From the NCBI GenBank assembly GCA_050084985.1, contig JBITNC010000001.1:173724001-173788000 (forward strand): a stretch of DNA of 64,000 nt, read 5' to 3'. Positions 35,177 to 48,237 of the stretch are shown piece by piece (within the stretch, counting starts at the first letter, position 1; each line of letters starts with the position of its first letter). The position numbers and the translations under genes are program-made. The DNA comes from Nageia nagi. Taxonomy: Eukaryota; Pinophyta. The notes beneath the pieces were generated by a model. The model ran no database searches, was not told the origin of the DNA, and saw nothing but the letters and a program-made list of their open reading frames with translations.

Positions 35177-38100
35177 TCAAACTTCACTCCCCCTTGAGGG
35201 CAACTTCACCAACCTGAGAGAATCCCTAAGCTTGCTGAACTGAGCTTCAGGAAGGGGCTTGGTGAATAAATCAGTAGAGTTTTCAGTAGATGGACAATAC
35301 TCCAAGTGTATGATGTCATCTAGAACCTTCTCCCTGATAAAATGGGCTTGGATTTCCACATGTTTGGTTCTCTGATAGAACACAAGATTCTTATCCAAAG
35401 AGATAGCCAATTGATTGTCTAAAGAAATAAGAGATGGGCCATTTTGCTTATACCCAATTTTGTTCAGAAGATGCCTCAACCAAATAGTTTCTTGGGTGGT
35501 AATAGACATGGCTCGATATTCGACTTCATTGGTAGAAAGAGTCACAGTAGGTTGCTTCTTGGAAGCCCAAGAGATAGCACCTAAACTAATGCTAAACACA
35601 TATGCAGAGGTTGATTTTCTGTCATCTCTATCTCCCCCATAATCAGAATCTGAGAACCCTAAGAGAATAATTGAGGGCACTTTGGAATACTTAAGAGCAA
35701 GATCCTTTGTCCCTACCACATACCTCAAGATTTGCTTAACAGCATTGAGGTGTTCAACATATAGTTTTTGCATGAATCGTGCCATCAGATTCACTGTAAA
35801 GGCAATATCAGGTTGAGAGATAGTAAGATACAGAAGACTACTAATTAATTACCTATAAGCTGTAGCATTAGCCAACTGAGAATCTGAGCTCAGTGATACA
35901 ACGATTCTAAGAGAAACAGGTATTGCAGCATATCTACACTCCTCCATTCCAAACTTTTGCAAGATGTCTGATATATACTTAGATTGACTAAGATAAGTAC
36001 AATCTTTGTGTTGGTATACTTGCATCCCAAGATAGTAATGCAATAGACCTAGATCAGTCATTTCAAATGTTGCCTTTAGTTTGGATATGCACTCTTGGAT
36101 GATTTCAATATTATTGCCTGTTATGAGAAGATCATCCACATAAAGGAGAATTAATACCACATCTTTTCCTTGATTGAGTACATAGAGATCTAAGTCAGAG
36201 AAGCACTTGGAAAAACCAATATCTGCAAAGAATCCTGAAATTTTCTTGTACCATGCTCTAGGTGCTTGTTTAAGTCCATACAAAGACTTCTTTAGCTTGC
36301 ACACAAGAGACTCTTTTCCTTCTGGAATAAATCCTTCTGGTTGATTCATGTAGATTTCTACATCCAAGTCACCATTGAGAAATGCACTCTTGACATCAAG
36401 TTGGAAAACTTTCCATCCTTGAGCTGCAAAAAGAGCAAGGATTATCCTGATAGTAGGCATCTTGGCCACAGGAGCAAAGGTTTCCTCATAATCAATACCA
36501 TATTTCTAAGCGAATCCTTTGGCCACTAACCTTGCTTTGTATTTTTTAATTTCTCCATTAGAATTGTACTTGACCTTGTATATCCATTTATTTCCAATCA
36601 CATTTTTCTCATTGGGATAAGGAATCAAATCCCAAGTTTTATTTTTCATGAGCGCCTCATACTCAACTTTCATAGCTTCCATCCAACACTCTTGCTTGGA
36701 AGCTTCTTTGAAGGTTGATGGCTCATTCGTATTATCAATTTTGGCAAATAAGGATTTATTCAAGGTCATACTCCTTGTGATTCTCTGAGCTGGAGAATTT
36801 TGCTCTTGTGGTGACTTCCCTACATGATCATCTAACCAATTAGGTGCAGGCAAAGAATCATCTGCATCAGACACCTCATCATGAGAAGTTGTATCCTCAG
36901 GAAGTTCATTGAACTTGACATCCCTAGAAACAAAGACTGTTTTATGGGATGAGGAGTAGAGCATGTAACCTTTATGTTGATTATCATACCCCACAAAGAT
37001 ACATTTTTCTGATCTTTTGTCTAGCTTCTTTCTTTTCTCTGAGGTAATGAAGGCAAATGCATCACAACCAAAGACCCTAAAGTGTGAGATGTTAGGTTTC
37101 TTTCCTATCCATGCTTCATACAGAGTTTTTCCTTCAACTGCTTTAGTAGGACACATATTTAGGGTGTGAATAGTAGTGTGAATAGCTTCTTCCCATAAGA
37201 AACTAGAAAGGTTACCCAACATGCATCTTACCATTTCCATAATGGTGCGATTCTTCCTTTCAGCAACTCCATTTTACTGAGGGGCGTAAGGGATTGTGAA
37301 TTGCCACTTGATCCCATGTTTAACACAATAGTCGTTAAACTCATTGCTATTATACTCACCCCTATTATCAAATCTCAGCATTTTGATCTTAAAATCAATT
37401 TGATTTTCAATAAGAGCGTTGAAGTCTTTAAATCGGTCAAAAGTTTGATCCTTGTGCTCAAGTAGATAACCAAATGTCATCCTACTAAAGTCATCAATGA
37501 AGGTCAGAACATAAGAAGCTCCCCCTAGAGACTTAGTCTGAAATGGACCCATCAAATCTAAATGCACAAGCTGAAGAGGACGAGTAGCCCGAGTTGCCTT
37601 ATCTTTTTCAAACTTTTACCTATTCATCTTTCCTAGAATGCACCTTTCACAAAGACCAATTGTGGGTGAAATATTAGGTAAACCTTCCACAAGTTCTTGA
37701 TTTTTCATATCTTGAATACTCTTGTGGTTAAGGTGCCCTAATCGTTGATGCCAAAGATTACCCTTTGAACAAACATTTGCAGCAAGACAAATCTTTGAAG
37801 GAACTTGATCCACAACATAAAGGTCATTCTTTACTGATCCTTTCATCAAAGTCGCAAGTCCTTTCTTAACACACCAGGAGTGTGAGGTAAACTCAAATGA
37901 GCATCCTTTCTTTGTAATCTGAATTACAGAGATAAGATTCATCCTTAGTTTAGGCACATAAAAGACATTATCAAGAGCCTTTCCATGAATCTTCACATTC
38001 CCTATTCCTTGAACATCAAGGACTGTATTATCACCTATCACAATTGTATCCTTGTTGTACTTATGAAAGTTTTCAAACTTATCCTTTTCATAACACATGT

Positions 38101-39073
38101 GATTAGTGCATCCTGAATCAACAATCCAATCATTTGAAATAGTTTGAGTCATTGAGTAGTAGGCAATAGTAGCAGCATGCTTGTTCTTCTTTTTATTATT
38201 GAAATTTCTCACATTTGCATTTCCCTTGCCTTTTTGAGCAAATTTATTTTTACGAAAATCATACTCTTTGTGCCCAAAGATGCCACAAAAGTTACAATTT
38301 TCATCAAACTTTTCCTACGATGTTGGTTTGCTTGATCCAGCTTTATCATTCCTTTGCTTGAAGTTTTCGTGCTTCCTAATGGTAGATGAGGATTTGTTAT
38401 CTTTGAATTTATAATGTTTGAACATCTTCTTGAAAGGAGTTTTGCTTGCTCCTAGAGCAATGCTATTATCCTTTGGAGAAAAGTTCAACATTTTCTTATT
38501 CAAAGTTTCCTCATGCTTCAGAAGGAGTCTAGAAAGGTTATCAAGAGAGATGATATCTTCTTCATCATCGAGCCTAGTCTCCATAACTGTGACAAAGTTA
38601 CTGAACTTTGTAGAGAGGCTTTGAAGAATGATGAAGACCATGAACTCATCATTGATCCAATTGCACCCATAGCCAACCAGTTGTGTCCTAAGGTCAATGA
38701 TTTTGTTCAAGTAGATAGAAGCACTTTCATCTTCACCTTGACGATATTGCAACAAATTTTGTAGAATGGTGAACCTCCTTGAAAATTTTGACCCAAGGTA
38801 AATTTTCTTCAGTCTATCCCAAGCTTCTTTTGCTGATGTTGAAGAAGAGATCATGAGAAGGATGTCATCTGAAACTGCACGATAGATCATTGAAGTTGCT
38901 AACTCATTCTTTGAGTTATAGATTTCAAGAGCCTTCTCATCTATAGGAACGACCAGATCTTCATTAACTATCTGCCATAGCTTCCTTACTTGTAACTTAG
39001 CTCTCATACGAGGTTCCCATATGCCAAAATTGGAACCGTCGAGTATATGCTTGGGTATGAAGGTTTCAACCAT
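35177..39073 (-). pseudogene. gag-pol: E Copia polyprotein, 1,299 codons with five stops
   Basis: Single frame from ATG 39,073 (MVETFIPKHILDGS, a start shared with F) to 35,177. Gag has a CNFCGIFGHKEYDF knuckle near 38,265 with its last Cys changed to Phe. Protease VDSGCTNHM (DSG 38,111-38,119) follows. The pre-integrase region LWHQRLGHLNHKS (about 37,770), integrase DLMGP, RFDNRGEY and NGVAERKN, RT with LDVKSAFLNGDL and YVDD (36,131-36,142), and RNase H (DSDYGGDRDDRKS, about 35,650) come next. Stops near 37,616, 37,274, 36,506 and 35,849 fall where the Copia consensus has Gln (e.g. KGFA*KYG, APQ*NGV). The stop near 38,315 replaces a Lys of F. Gene order protease-integrase-RT-RNase H defines Copia. 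Confidence 0.95.
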
Positions 39074-39967
39074 TATCTGTACAAAAGTAAATATGCAATA
39101 AGAATGCAAATTTTTACAAGTTTCCATCTATACAAATCAAACATAAGTAAACATGTCCCACATGTGCAAACTTATAAACCACGATCCGTAGAGGAATAAA
39201 GTTGGAGTTGTTTTCTTGTATAAGAATTAGGGCTTCACCTGGATGCCCGCAAGGTGGAGCCTAGGTACTACCAGTCCTCAACCAGTTCACCTTGGTCAGT
39301 AATATACTCTCACAAGGATAAGTACCAACTATTTTCCAAGGATCCGATGTATCTTGGACCGACCATTTTAATTATCTTGATTAAGGTTTTCAATTTTCCT
39401 CCTAGGTTATTAGGATAATCCCTGAATGGACATGCGGACATGTGGTATCACTACACACATGCCTGTCCACCTAATAGAGATATGTCCAATCCAATAGAGG
39501 TCTTAGGGGCAATTAAGATGGACTTACCACCACTTGGCTCTTCGGACTAAAAGGGCTCCAGTCTGCCCTGTCCTCCCCTCGTGGCTCCCCAAACAAGTCA
39601 TGTTGTGGAAAAATACGTGCGAATGTGTTCATTTTAGGGGTTACTTTCAATATTTGCATTTTGCAAGTATAAAGCAATTGTGCAAGAATATAAAGTAAAG
39701 TAAAATTGCATCATCCACACGAGCTTGAAAAACCTTAAAAAGTCCAATGGGTTTTGTACTAACCCCTAAAGGACATTTTACATTTTGTATATTTTGCTCA
39801 ATTCATTCAAGCACTTAATGAATTTAAAAAAGAACTAAGTCCTACTTAGCATTAATCCATAACTTAAAAACATGCATTGTTCCATGACTTAAAAAATTAA
39901 GTAATAATCATGCATCATGCATTATTTAACTTAAAATTTTAAGTCTTAAGCATGCTTTATTCCTCAA

Positions 39968-40187
39968 ACAAGATAAAGATACATGCATCATAAGTCTAGC
40001 ATGCAAGATCTAGATAAAGTTTACAAGATAAAGAGACATGCATCACAAGTCTAGCATGCAAGATCTAGATAAAGTTTACAAGATAAAGAGACATGCATCA
40101 CAAGTCTAGCATGCAAGATCTAGATAAAGTTTACAAGATAAAGAGACATGCATCACAAGTTTAGCATGCAAGATCTAGATAAAATTT
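39968..40187. repeat. Four tandem copies of a 55-base unit
   Basis: The unit contains GAGACATGCATCACAAG and TAGCATGCAAGATCTAGAT. The copies are nearly identical and fill exactly 220 bases. F has one diverged unit at about 53,841-53,898, so the expansion is specific to E. Confidence 0.95.
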
Positions 40188-40980
40188 AAGTAAAAATTAT
40201 ACAAATTCCCCCTTTTTCACTTAAAGTTTTATCCCTAAAAAAAAACTTGTATGCTAAGACTTGTCTTATAAGTATGCATTTTAAGTAAAAAAATTTCCCT
40301 TATTTACTTAAGAAAATAGCATACTTAGACTAAATTACTATGCTTATAGAAAAAAAATGCTAAGAGGTTAGCATTCTAGAAATTGCATGTGCACCTTAGT
40401 AAATTAAACATGCAATATTAAAAATATTCTAAGCATTTTTAAAAAGTAAGCTAAGTTTAAATTAAAAATATTTTTGACCTTATTGTAAAAATAAGTTAAA
40501 ATTATTCACTACTTACCAAGTCTCCAAGAATTAAATGGTAAAGAAGGAGACCCATACCCCTACTTCATGCATATTTAATGCTTCTTCTACCAAAGCAAGA
40601 AGGAGTATACGTTGCCTTTTGGGAGTAGTCAACAAAAATTAATGCTCAAGGGGTTTGGTTGGGTCCTTAAGACTTAGGTGTTAAAAAAAATCAAATCCCC
40701 TTTCTAGTTGGTAAAAAAACAAAATTAAATGCATGTTAGTACCTAAAAAATGACCCCCCCCTTTTTCTTCTACCAAGAAGAGCATACATTGCTTTGTGGA
40801 GGAGCATAGAAGGTAAAAAGTGGTCAATATTAGAAATATTCTAAGTACTCTTAAGTGCATTAAATGGGAGCAATTGACTTGTAAAATATTAAATGCCTAA
40901 GAAGTATACGTTTGTTTTTGGAAGTGCATATTTTTGCAAGTGGTCAACAAGAACTTAATGCTTCTAAGTGCATTTAAGTG

Positions 40981-42300
40981 ACAAAGAAGACTTGCAAAGA
41001 GTTGGCAGCCATCACACTTGACCGTGGGAAGGAGGATGACCTTCATGGAGGCACTAGAGGACAGCCTATGGAGGTGATGGTGGCCATGCTTAGGAGAAGA
41101 CCACCGACAAGGGAGGAGAAGAGGGTTGCGTTTGGTTGTGGAGCAATGGCGGCAGAGGCAGTGCATTTAAGTAGTCAACAAAAAAAATTAAAAGGAATGG
41201 TTGAGATGTCCATTTTGAGGAACTATGAGGTGAGTGGCAAGTAAAGAGGGGTGAGTCTGTGACATCTAATGAAGCCACAAATAGCCTCTCATCAGGGCAC
41301 TTACGTTCTCCCCCTTGGCCTTTTTAGCACTTACATGAGGCTGGTTTTCAAAAAACATGTGGCCATGCATAGGAGCACAGATGGAGGAGATGTGAGGCTG
41401 GTTTTCAAAAACATGTTTGACTGATTACAGATTTCCCTGTGTCTTTCAAAAACTTGAGATGAAAGGTAGGCTGCCTGAATGGGAAGTAGCATTTCAATAA
41501 CTCCATATCTCATCAACAACACAAAGAGACTTTGGTAGCTCCATATGCAAGCATGGAGTTCATTTCTAGCATTAGCCTATGCTATTCAAGATCTCTCTTG
41601 TTTTATTTTTAGAACTGCTTATCCATCAATGGGGGCCAGAAGCTTGGGAGGTATACCAAGCAATGGAGGCCGTAGGGTAGTGGTGGGCAAAGGTGTTCTG
41701 TCAAACAATGCATAGATGGGCCACTTCTCAACCTGCCTCACGTCCAATCCATGATGTAGCTACCATTGCATCTGAGGAATGGTGGTAGTGCTCATGATCA
41801 TGATCATGCTCATGCCCGTGGTGATCATGGTGATGACTATCATGGAAATGTTCAGACATTGAAATATCTTCAGTAGCCATTGCTTAGAGCTTCTGTTCAG
41901 GCTCAGGTTCAAGCTTTACTACATGTATTTTAGGGTCAACTTAGGTCTAATATAAAAATGCATTGCATGAAACAAGTCACGGACCCGTTCAACGTATCCA
42001 TTTTTATGTATATCCTGCAAGACATTGCAGTCCATGAAACAGTGTCTGCATCTTGATGAGGCATTTTGTCAAACAATTTAGAGACTTGCAAAGGGCAGAG
42101 GGAGACACGAAGGGTGGACCATGAGCTACTGGGATTTGGATTAATTCGTAGACCCTACGTCTCCTTATACATATTGCTTTCAAAAAATTTATACATGTAT
42201 ACATTGGAAAATTACGATAAAGGAAGCAATATTTATAATATGTATAAAGGAAACAATGTATCAAATAGGGTCTCCGTATACATGTAAAAAAAATATTGCT
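40981..42300 (+). other. E cargo: foreign, gene-like sequence in the leader
   Basis: GC-richer than its surroundings and absent from F and D. The plus strand (antisense to E) has an open 88-codon stretch (40,978-41,244). Around 41,613-41,740 a run begins after an acceptor-like TTTTTAG and reads GARSLGGIPSNGGRRVVVG. Further stretches include a His/Asp-rich run (41,800-41,850) and FVKQFRDLQRAEGDTKGG near 42,075. These look like captured exon pieces. I do not recognise the source, and non-coding origin is possible. Confidence 0.4.
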
Positions 42301-43002
42301 TTCAAAAAATTCAACCTTTGAATAAAATATTGATCTTCTCCCTCAATGAAAAATTCAAACTTTGAATAAAAATAGTTTGAGAGCTGCCTCTTTAATTGGC
42401 ATAAAGAAATATTGCAATACTAATCTCTTTTTTAAAAAAAAAAAAAAAAATTAACATCATGCTCACTAGAGGTTAGTATAATTAAGAGCATTATATTTCT
42501 ATTTTTAGCCCTCCCTTTTTTTCAAAAAAATAAATTAACTTTCACTTGTGTTTACTTTAAACAAGAAAAGTAAACCTCAAGAAATTAGTTGCTACTAACA
42601 AACAAAATGTTAGTAAAAATATTTACATTTCATAGTATCCTCTTAAAAAGTATATCATGTATTAAGCATTTTTGTAAAAAAATGCTACTAACATAAGAGG
42701 TTAGTATAAGAAAAAAAATTACTTGCATTGTCATTTTAATCATATTTTACAAGAAATAAGCTCTAATATCTCACAAAATATGTTAGTATCTAATGCAATA
42801 ATCCATAAGATAACCAAATGAGGAGGAAATTTATACCTTCTCTTAAAATTTACCTCACCAATGGGGTGTAAGATGAGGAATGAAGAAGGATGAAGAACTT
42901 CCAAAATGTAGAAGAAGAGCTTCCACACCAAAGGAATGAAGAAGAATGAAGAACCTCCAAGATGTAGAAGAAGAGCTTCCACACCAAGCTCTAAATACCA
43001 AT

Positions 43003-43473
43003 TGAGAGAATTAGCACTACTCTAATCCTCAAGGTCCAAGACTAGGAAACTCAATCATACAACATTCACACAAGATAACAAAAATGTAATGTGGTTCCTC
43101 CCTCCTTGGGAGTACATCCACAACTAGTATCTCAATTCTCAAGTATGCCCCTCTTACAACTATTCTCTTCCTCTCCTACACAAACTAGTAGAGTAATCTT
43201 TACTCCAAAACTTAGTTATATTACAAGAGGAGAGGCCCTCTATTTATAGCTTGAGAGCACCTCCCCAACCTCCCTTTAACCCAAGGGTAAGGTTAGGGTT
43301 ACAATAAATGTATGACCTAACTTTAACCTACCAACTAACCCCATGGTTAGGTCAAAGTCCACACATAATAAAGAATTCAATTAATCCCTTAAGGTATCTA
43401 CATATCCTTTAAGTGATTAATTGAATTTACAAGAAGTTTAGATATTCACAATATTTCATTACAAATTCTAATA
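43003..43473 (-). repeat. E 5' LTR with primer-binding site
   Basis: Matches 33,785-34,254. The primer site at 42,988-43,000 reads TGGTATTTAGAGC on the minus strand, the initiator-tRNA site with a base change and an extra base. The last CA has become TA at the outer edge. Confidence 0.95.
43241..43248 (-). promoter_or_regulatory. TATA box of E 5' LTR
   Basis: TATAAATA on the minus strand, in GCTATAAATAGAGGG. Same position in F (56,026-56,033). Confidence 0.65.
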
Positions 43474-43759
43474 GATCTTAGTTTGAGACTCATTAGAATA
43501 CCATTTAAAAAAATGATTTACAATACAATCATTAATCACAATTAGTTTCACTATAAGTGTAGTCGATCAACTCTAAGTTGGCATATGAGCTTCCATGAGC
43601 TTGCCCACATGAAGTAAGTAACTTGTACTCTCAAGATGAAACTTGCAAGCTACAAAAAACTCATAAAAAAGATTATTTAGATGCATCATATAACATTCAT
43701 ATCAATCATAAGATAAATGAACTAAGTAATACCATCCATAAACTAAATAATGATGCATT

Positions 43760-44560
43760 ATAAGTCATCACAAAGATGCCAACATAATACTTATATTCAT
43801 ATGTTGTATATAGAAACATGTGTTGACCAAAAATAAAAATATATATGTATATATAAGTTACTCACATATGGATAACCAAATAGTGCTAACAAATACATAT
43901 TGATTCCTCACATAATGATAATAAAATAAAATGTACCAAGAGTTCCTTACACAGAGAGAACTAACCATGAAGGTGTACATTTAGATCAACACTATACAAT
44001 AAAAATAACCTCCTAAGGATGAAGTTATTATCACAAACATGAATCTAACTTTCACTCCCCCTTGAGGATAACTTCATTACTATAAGAAACTTTCAAAGTA
44101 TGCACACAAAGTTTCTAAAGCGACTAGTGAATAAATTAGGAGAGACAAAGTCAGATGAATAGAACTACAGTTATTGCATCAAAAACTTTCTCCTTGATAT
44201 AATGTGCTTGGATTTGAGGTACATTACAATTTATCACTAAGATGCCAAGCCCATACTTATAGTTACCAAATAGAGGAATGTATAAATACAATATACAAAT
44301 CAAATAAAAGTTCAAAAACTTTATTAAGAAGAAAGAAATTATAATGGATTCAACAAGAATTTAACATTTAATCCCTTTTTAAAGGAAACTTCACCAACCT
44401 AATAAACTCCCTAAGCTTATAGAACTAAGCTTTAAGAAGGGACTTGGTGAACAAATTATTAAAGTTTAGGGCTGATGGATAGTACTACAAGTGTAGAAGA
44501 CCATCTAGAACCTTCTTTTTGATAAAGTGAGTTTGAATTTCTACATGCTTTATTCTTTGA
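43760..44560 (-). repeat. D partial duplication of RNase H tail and 3' UTR
   Basis: Sequence matching the end of RNase H plus the adjoining 3' UTR occurs twice: 43,760-44,215 and again from about 44,233. Markers repeated are AAGATGCCAA, the CTTTTTAA/CCCTTGAGGA..AACTTCA block and the GATA(T/A)A(A/G)TG.G block. E and F have one copy. Confidence 0.5.
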
Positions 44561-47500
44561 TGGAAAACATGATTCTTTGCCAAAGTAATAGCTGACTGAT
44601 TATTTAAAAAAAATTAAGATCGATGAACTTGTTCATAACCTATTTCTTTCAGAATATATCTCAACCAAATGGCTTCTTGGATTGCAATTGATATTGCATG
44701 ATATTTAGCCTTAGTGGTGGAAAGAGCAATAGGAGGCTGCTTATTGGATGCCCAAGAGATAACATCTGAACTAATGCTAAACACATAAGCAAAGGTTAAT
44801 TTTCTATCATCCCTATCTCCCCTATAGTCAAAATCTAAGAATCCTTAGCGAACAAACAAGGGCAACTTGACATACTTGAGATCAAGATCCTTAGTACCCG
44901 TAACATACCTCAAAATTTGCCTAACAGCATTGAAGTGTTTAACATATATCTTTTTCATAAATCAAACGATCAAATTCATGGTAAAACCAATATCTAGCCC
45001 AAAGATAGTCAAATAAAGAAACTACCAATTAGTTATCTGTAAGTCATAGCATCTGCCAACTGAAAGTTGAAACTAAAAGATAAAGTGATTCCAAGAGAGA
45101 CTAAGATTGTAACATGCTTGCACTCCTTCATTTCAAACTTTTGTAAGATATCTAAGATATAGTTGGATGGATTGAGGTAAGTATAATCTTTGTATTGGTA
45201 CACTTGCATACCAAGGTAGTAGTGCAATAGACCAAGATGGATCATTTCAAAAGTTACCTTAATTTTGGATATGTAATCTTGTATAAGGACTATATTATTC
45301 CCTATAATCAATAGATCATCCATATAGAGAAGAATCAAGATCAAGTCTTTTCCTTGGTTGAGCACATAAAGATGTGAATCAGAGAAGCATTTAGAAAACC
45401 CAATTTTTTCAAAGTATCTTGAAATCTTTTTGTACCAGGCCATTGGTGCTTTCTTAAGTATTTATAAAGACTTCTCTAACTTGTATATAAAATATTCTTT
45501 TCTTTTAGCAGCAAACCTTTCTGGTTGATTCATGTACATTTTCACATCTAAGTCACTATTGAGAAAAGTACTCTTGACATCAACTTGAAAAAATTTTCAT
45601 CCTTGAGCTACTGAAAGAACAAGAATTACCCTAACAATAGGTATCTTTATCACTGGAGCAAAGGTTTTCTTATAATCAACTTGATATTTTTGAGCAAAAC
45701 CCTTAACTACTAACCTTACTTTGTATTTCTTAATCTTTTTAACTGAGTTATACTTTAACTTATAGATCCATTTATTTTTAATCACATTGCATTCATTAGG
45801 ATAAGGAACCAAATCTCAAGTTTAATTCTTTATTAGAGCCTCATACTTCATATTCATTACATTCATCTAACTCTCGTGCTTTGAAGCTTATTTTTAAGAT
45901 GAGAGCTCATTATTGCAATCAATTTTGGTAAATAAGGATTTATTAAAAGTCATACTCCTTATTATCTTTTATGTTGGAGAGTTTTATGCCTTAGGTGACA
46001 AATCCATATAGACATCCAACTAGTTAGGAGAAATAGAAGAATCATCACCCTCATTAAGGTTCTCATAAGAAGTAGACTATTCAGGTAGTTCATTGAACTT
46101 TACATCCTTTGACATAAAGACAACATGGGAAGATGGATGATATAGCCTATAGCCTCTATACTGATTATCATAACCCACAAAGATGCACTTTTCAAATCAC
46201 TTATCAAGTTTCTTCCTTTTCTCAAGAACAACAAAGGCATAAGCATTACAACCAAAGACCCTAAAGTGAGAGATGTTAGGTTTCTTTCATGTCCATATAT
46301 TATATGGAGTTTTACCTTAAACTACTTTTATAGGATACCTCTTCAAGATGTCAATTGTAGTATTTATAGCTTCACCCCATAAGAAGCTAAGAATATCTCC
46401 AAACATACATCTTGCCATTTCTTGAATGGTTTTTTTTTCTTTCGACAACACTATTCTGCTAAGGAGTGTAAGGGATAGTAAGCTACCTCTTGATTCCATA
46501 CTTGGTATAAAAATAATTGAATTTATTACTATTATACTCACCTCCATTATCAGATTTTAACATCTTAATTTTAAATCCTACTAAAGCTTTTAAACCTTTT
46601 AACCTATCAAAGGTTTGATCCTTGTGCTCTACAAGATAACCAAATATCATCTTGCTAAATATATCAATAAAGGTCAATACATAAGATACTCCTCCAATCA
46701 ACTTAGTTAGAAATGGACCCATCAAATATGTATGCACAAGCTAAAGAGGCTGAGTTACTCTAATTGCCTTATCTTTTGAAAATTTTTACCGATCCATTTT
46801 ACCTAGAATGCACTTTTCACAAAGACCAATTGTAGGTGATATTATAGGAAAACCTTCCACAAGTTCATAATCTTTTATGACTCTAATATTTTTAAAGTTT
46901 AGGTGGTCTAATCAATGGTGCCAAAGATTGCCTCTAGAGCAAACATTAGTTGCAAGGCATATCTTTGTTGGAGATTGATCTACAATGTAAAGGTCATCTT
47001 TCCTTGAACCTTTCACCAAATTGGCAAGACCCATTTTTATGCACTAAGAGTGTGAGTTAAACTCAAAGGAGTAACCCTTTCTTGCAATCTAAATTACAAA
47101 AAAAAAAAGATTCATAATGAGTATAGACACATAAAGTATATTCTTAAAGATCTTCCCTTGAATCAACACACTCCTAACACCTTGAACTTCAAGGATTGAA
47201 TTATCACCTATCACAACTACATTTTTTCTATACTTATGCAAGTTTTCAAACTTATCTTTTTCACAACACATGTGATTAATGCATCCAAAATCAACAATCC
47301 AATCATTTTTCAAAGTGTGAGACTTGGAGTAAAAGGTAGCAACATAAGTAAAATTCTTGTTCTTATTCTTATTATTAGATTTGTTTGGTTTTTTAGATAC
47401 ATTTTCACCCTGCCCTTTATTTTTCTTGAAACAATCAACTTCCATATGACCATAGCAGTTAAAGAAATCATAATTTCAATTAAATTTGACTTTGGTTTCT

Positions 47501-48237
47501 TTTAACTTACCATTATTATAATTCTTCTTATTTCCACCATTATTGAAATTCTTCTTAGGAGCATAAGAACCTTTATTTTGGTTATGGTTCTTCTTTTTAA
47601 AGTGATGCTTCATTGGAACAACCATAAATGGCTCCTTAGGAGTCGTGATCAACACTTTATTATTAAGTGTTTCCTCATACTTCAAGAGAAGCTTTGATAG
47701 ATTTTCCAAGGAGAACACTTCTTTTTCATCATCAAGCCTAATTTCAATAATAGTCACAAATTGACTAAACTTAGTAGAGATGATTTGAAGGATGATGAAA
47801 GTTAAAAACTCATCTTTAATCTAATTGCAACAACACCCCATAAGCTAGGTCCTAAGGTCAACAACCTTATTCAGATATATAGCCACACTCTCATTTTCTT
47901 CTTAACATGATTGAAGCAACTTCTGAAGAATGGTGAACCTCTTAAAAATTTTAGTACTGAGATAGATACACTTTAGCTTATCCCAAATTTCCTTTATAGT
48001 ATTTAAAAAATATATAATGAGGATAATTTCATCTAAAACTACATAAAAGATCATAGCAGTTGCCAAATCATTCTTAGTATTATAAGCTTCAAATTCCTTC
48101 TCCCCAGATGGAGCAACTTGATTTTCATTGATAATCATCCAAAGTTTCTATGCCTGAAGTTCTGCCTTCATCCTTAGTTCTCAAATACCATAGTTGGAAC
48201 CATCAAAGATATGATTGGGTGCAAAAGAGTCTTCCAT
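44370..48237 (-). pseudogene. gag-pol: D Copia polyprotein, heavily decayed
   Basis: Start MEDSFAPNHIFDGSNYG at 48,237; the next conserved Trp is a stop (TGA). Gag to about 47,440 with a damaged knuckle. Protease VDFGCINHM (about 47,315-47,290), where the catalytic DSG has become DFG. Integrase pieces 46,737-46,317 (DNGGEYNSN intact), RT 45,900-45,033 with YMDDLL near 45,315, and RNase H 44,990-44,370 without long open stretches. Stops and frameshifts throughout. Confidence 0.9.

Larger units (their letters stand above)
39074..42987 (-). other. E 5' leader, unusually long
   Basis: Positions 39,128-40,980 and 42,683-42,987 align with the F leader. 39,968-40,187 is a four-copy tandem repeat; about 40,981-42,680 is unique and partly foreign. 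Positions 42,300-42,680 are AT-rich with poly-A, and nothing is recognised there. Confidence 0.7.
33785..43473 (-). mobile_element. E: near-complete Copia retrotransposon
   Basis: About 9.7 kb, with LTRs of 470 bases differing at about 8 positions plus one indel (about 98%). Perfect target duplication GATCT at 33,780-33,784 and 43,474-43,478, inside the 3' UTR of D. Full-length polyprotein frame with five stops and no frameshift, long 3.9 kb leader with foreign sequence, and a minisatellite in the 3' UTR. Inserted recently compared with D. Confidence 0.95.

Noticed and set aside
38418-38764. Two plus-strand open frames opposite E gag
   Set aside because: One recurs opposite F gag (52,333-52,635) only because gag itself is conserved. 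No independent support.
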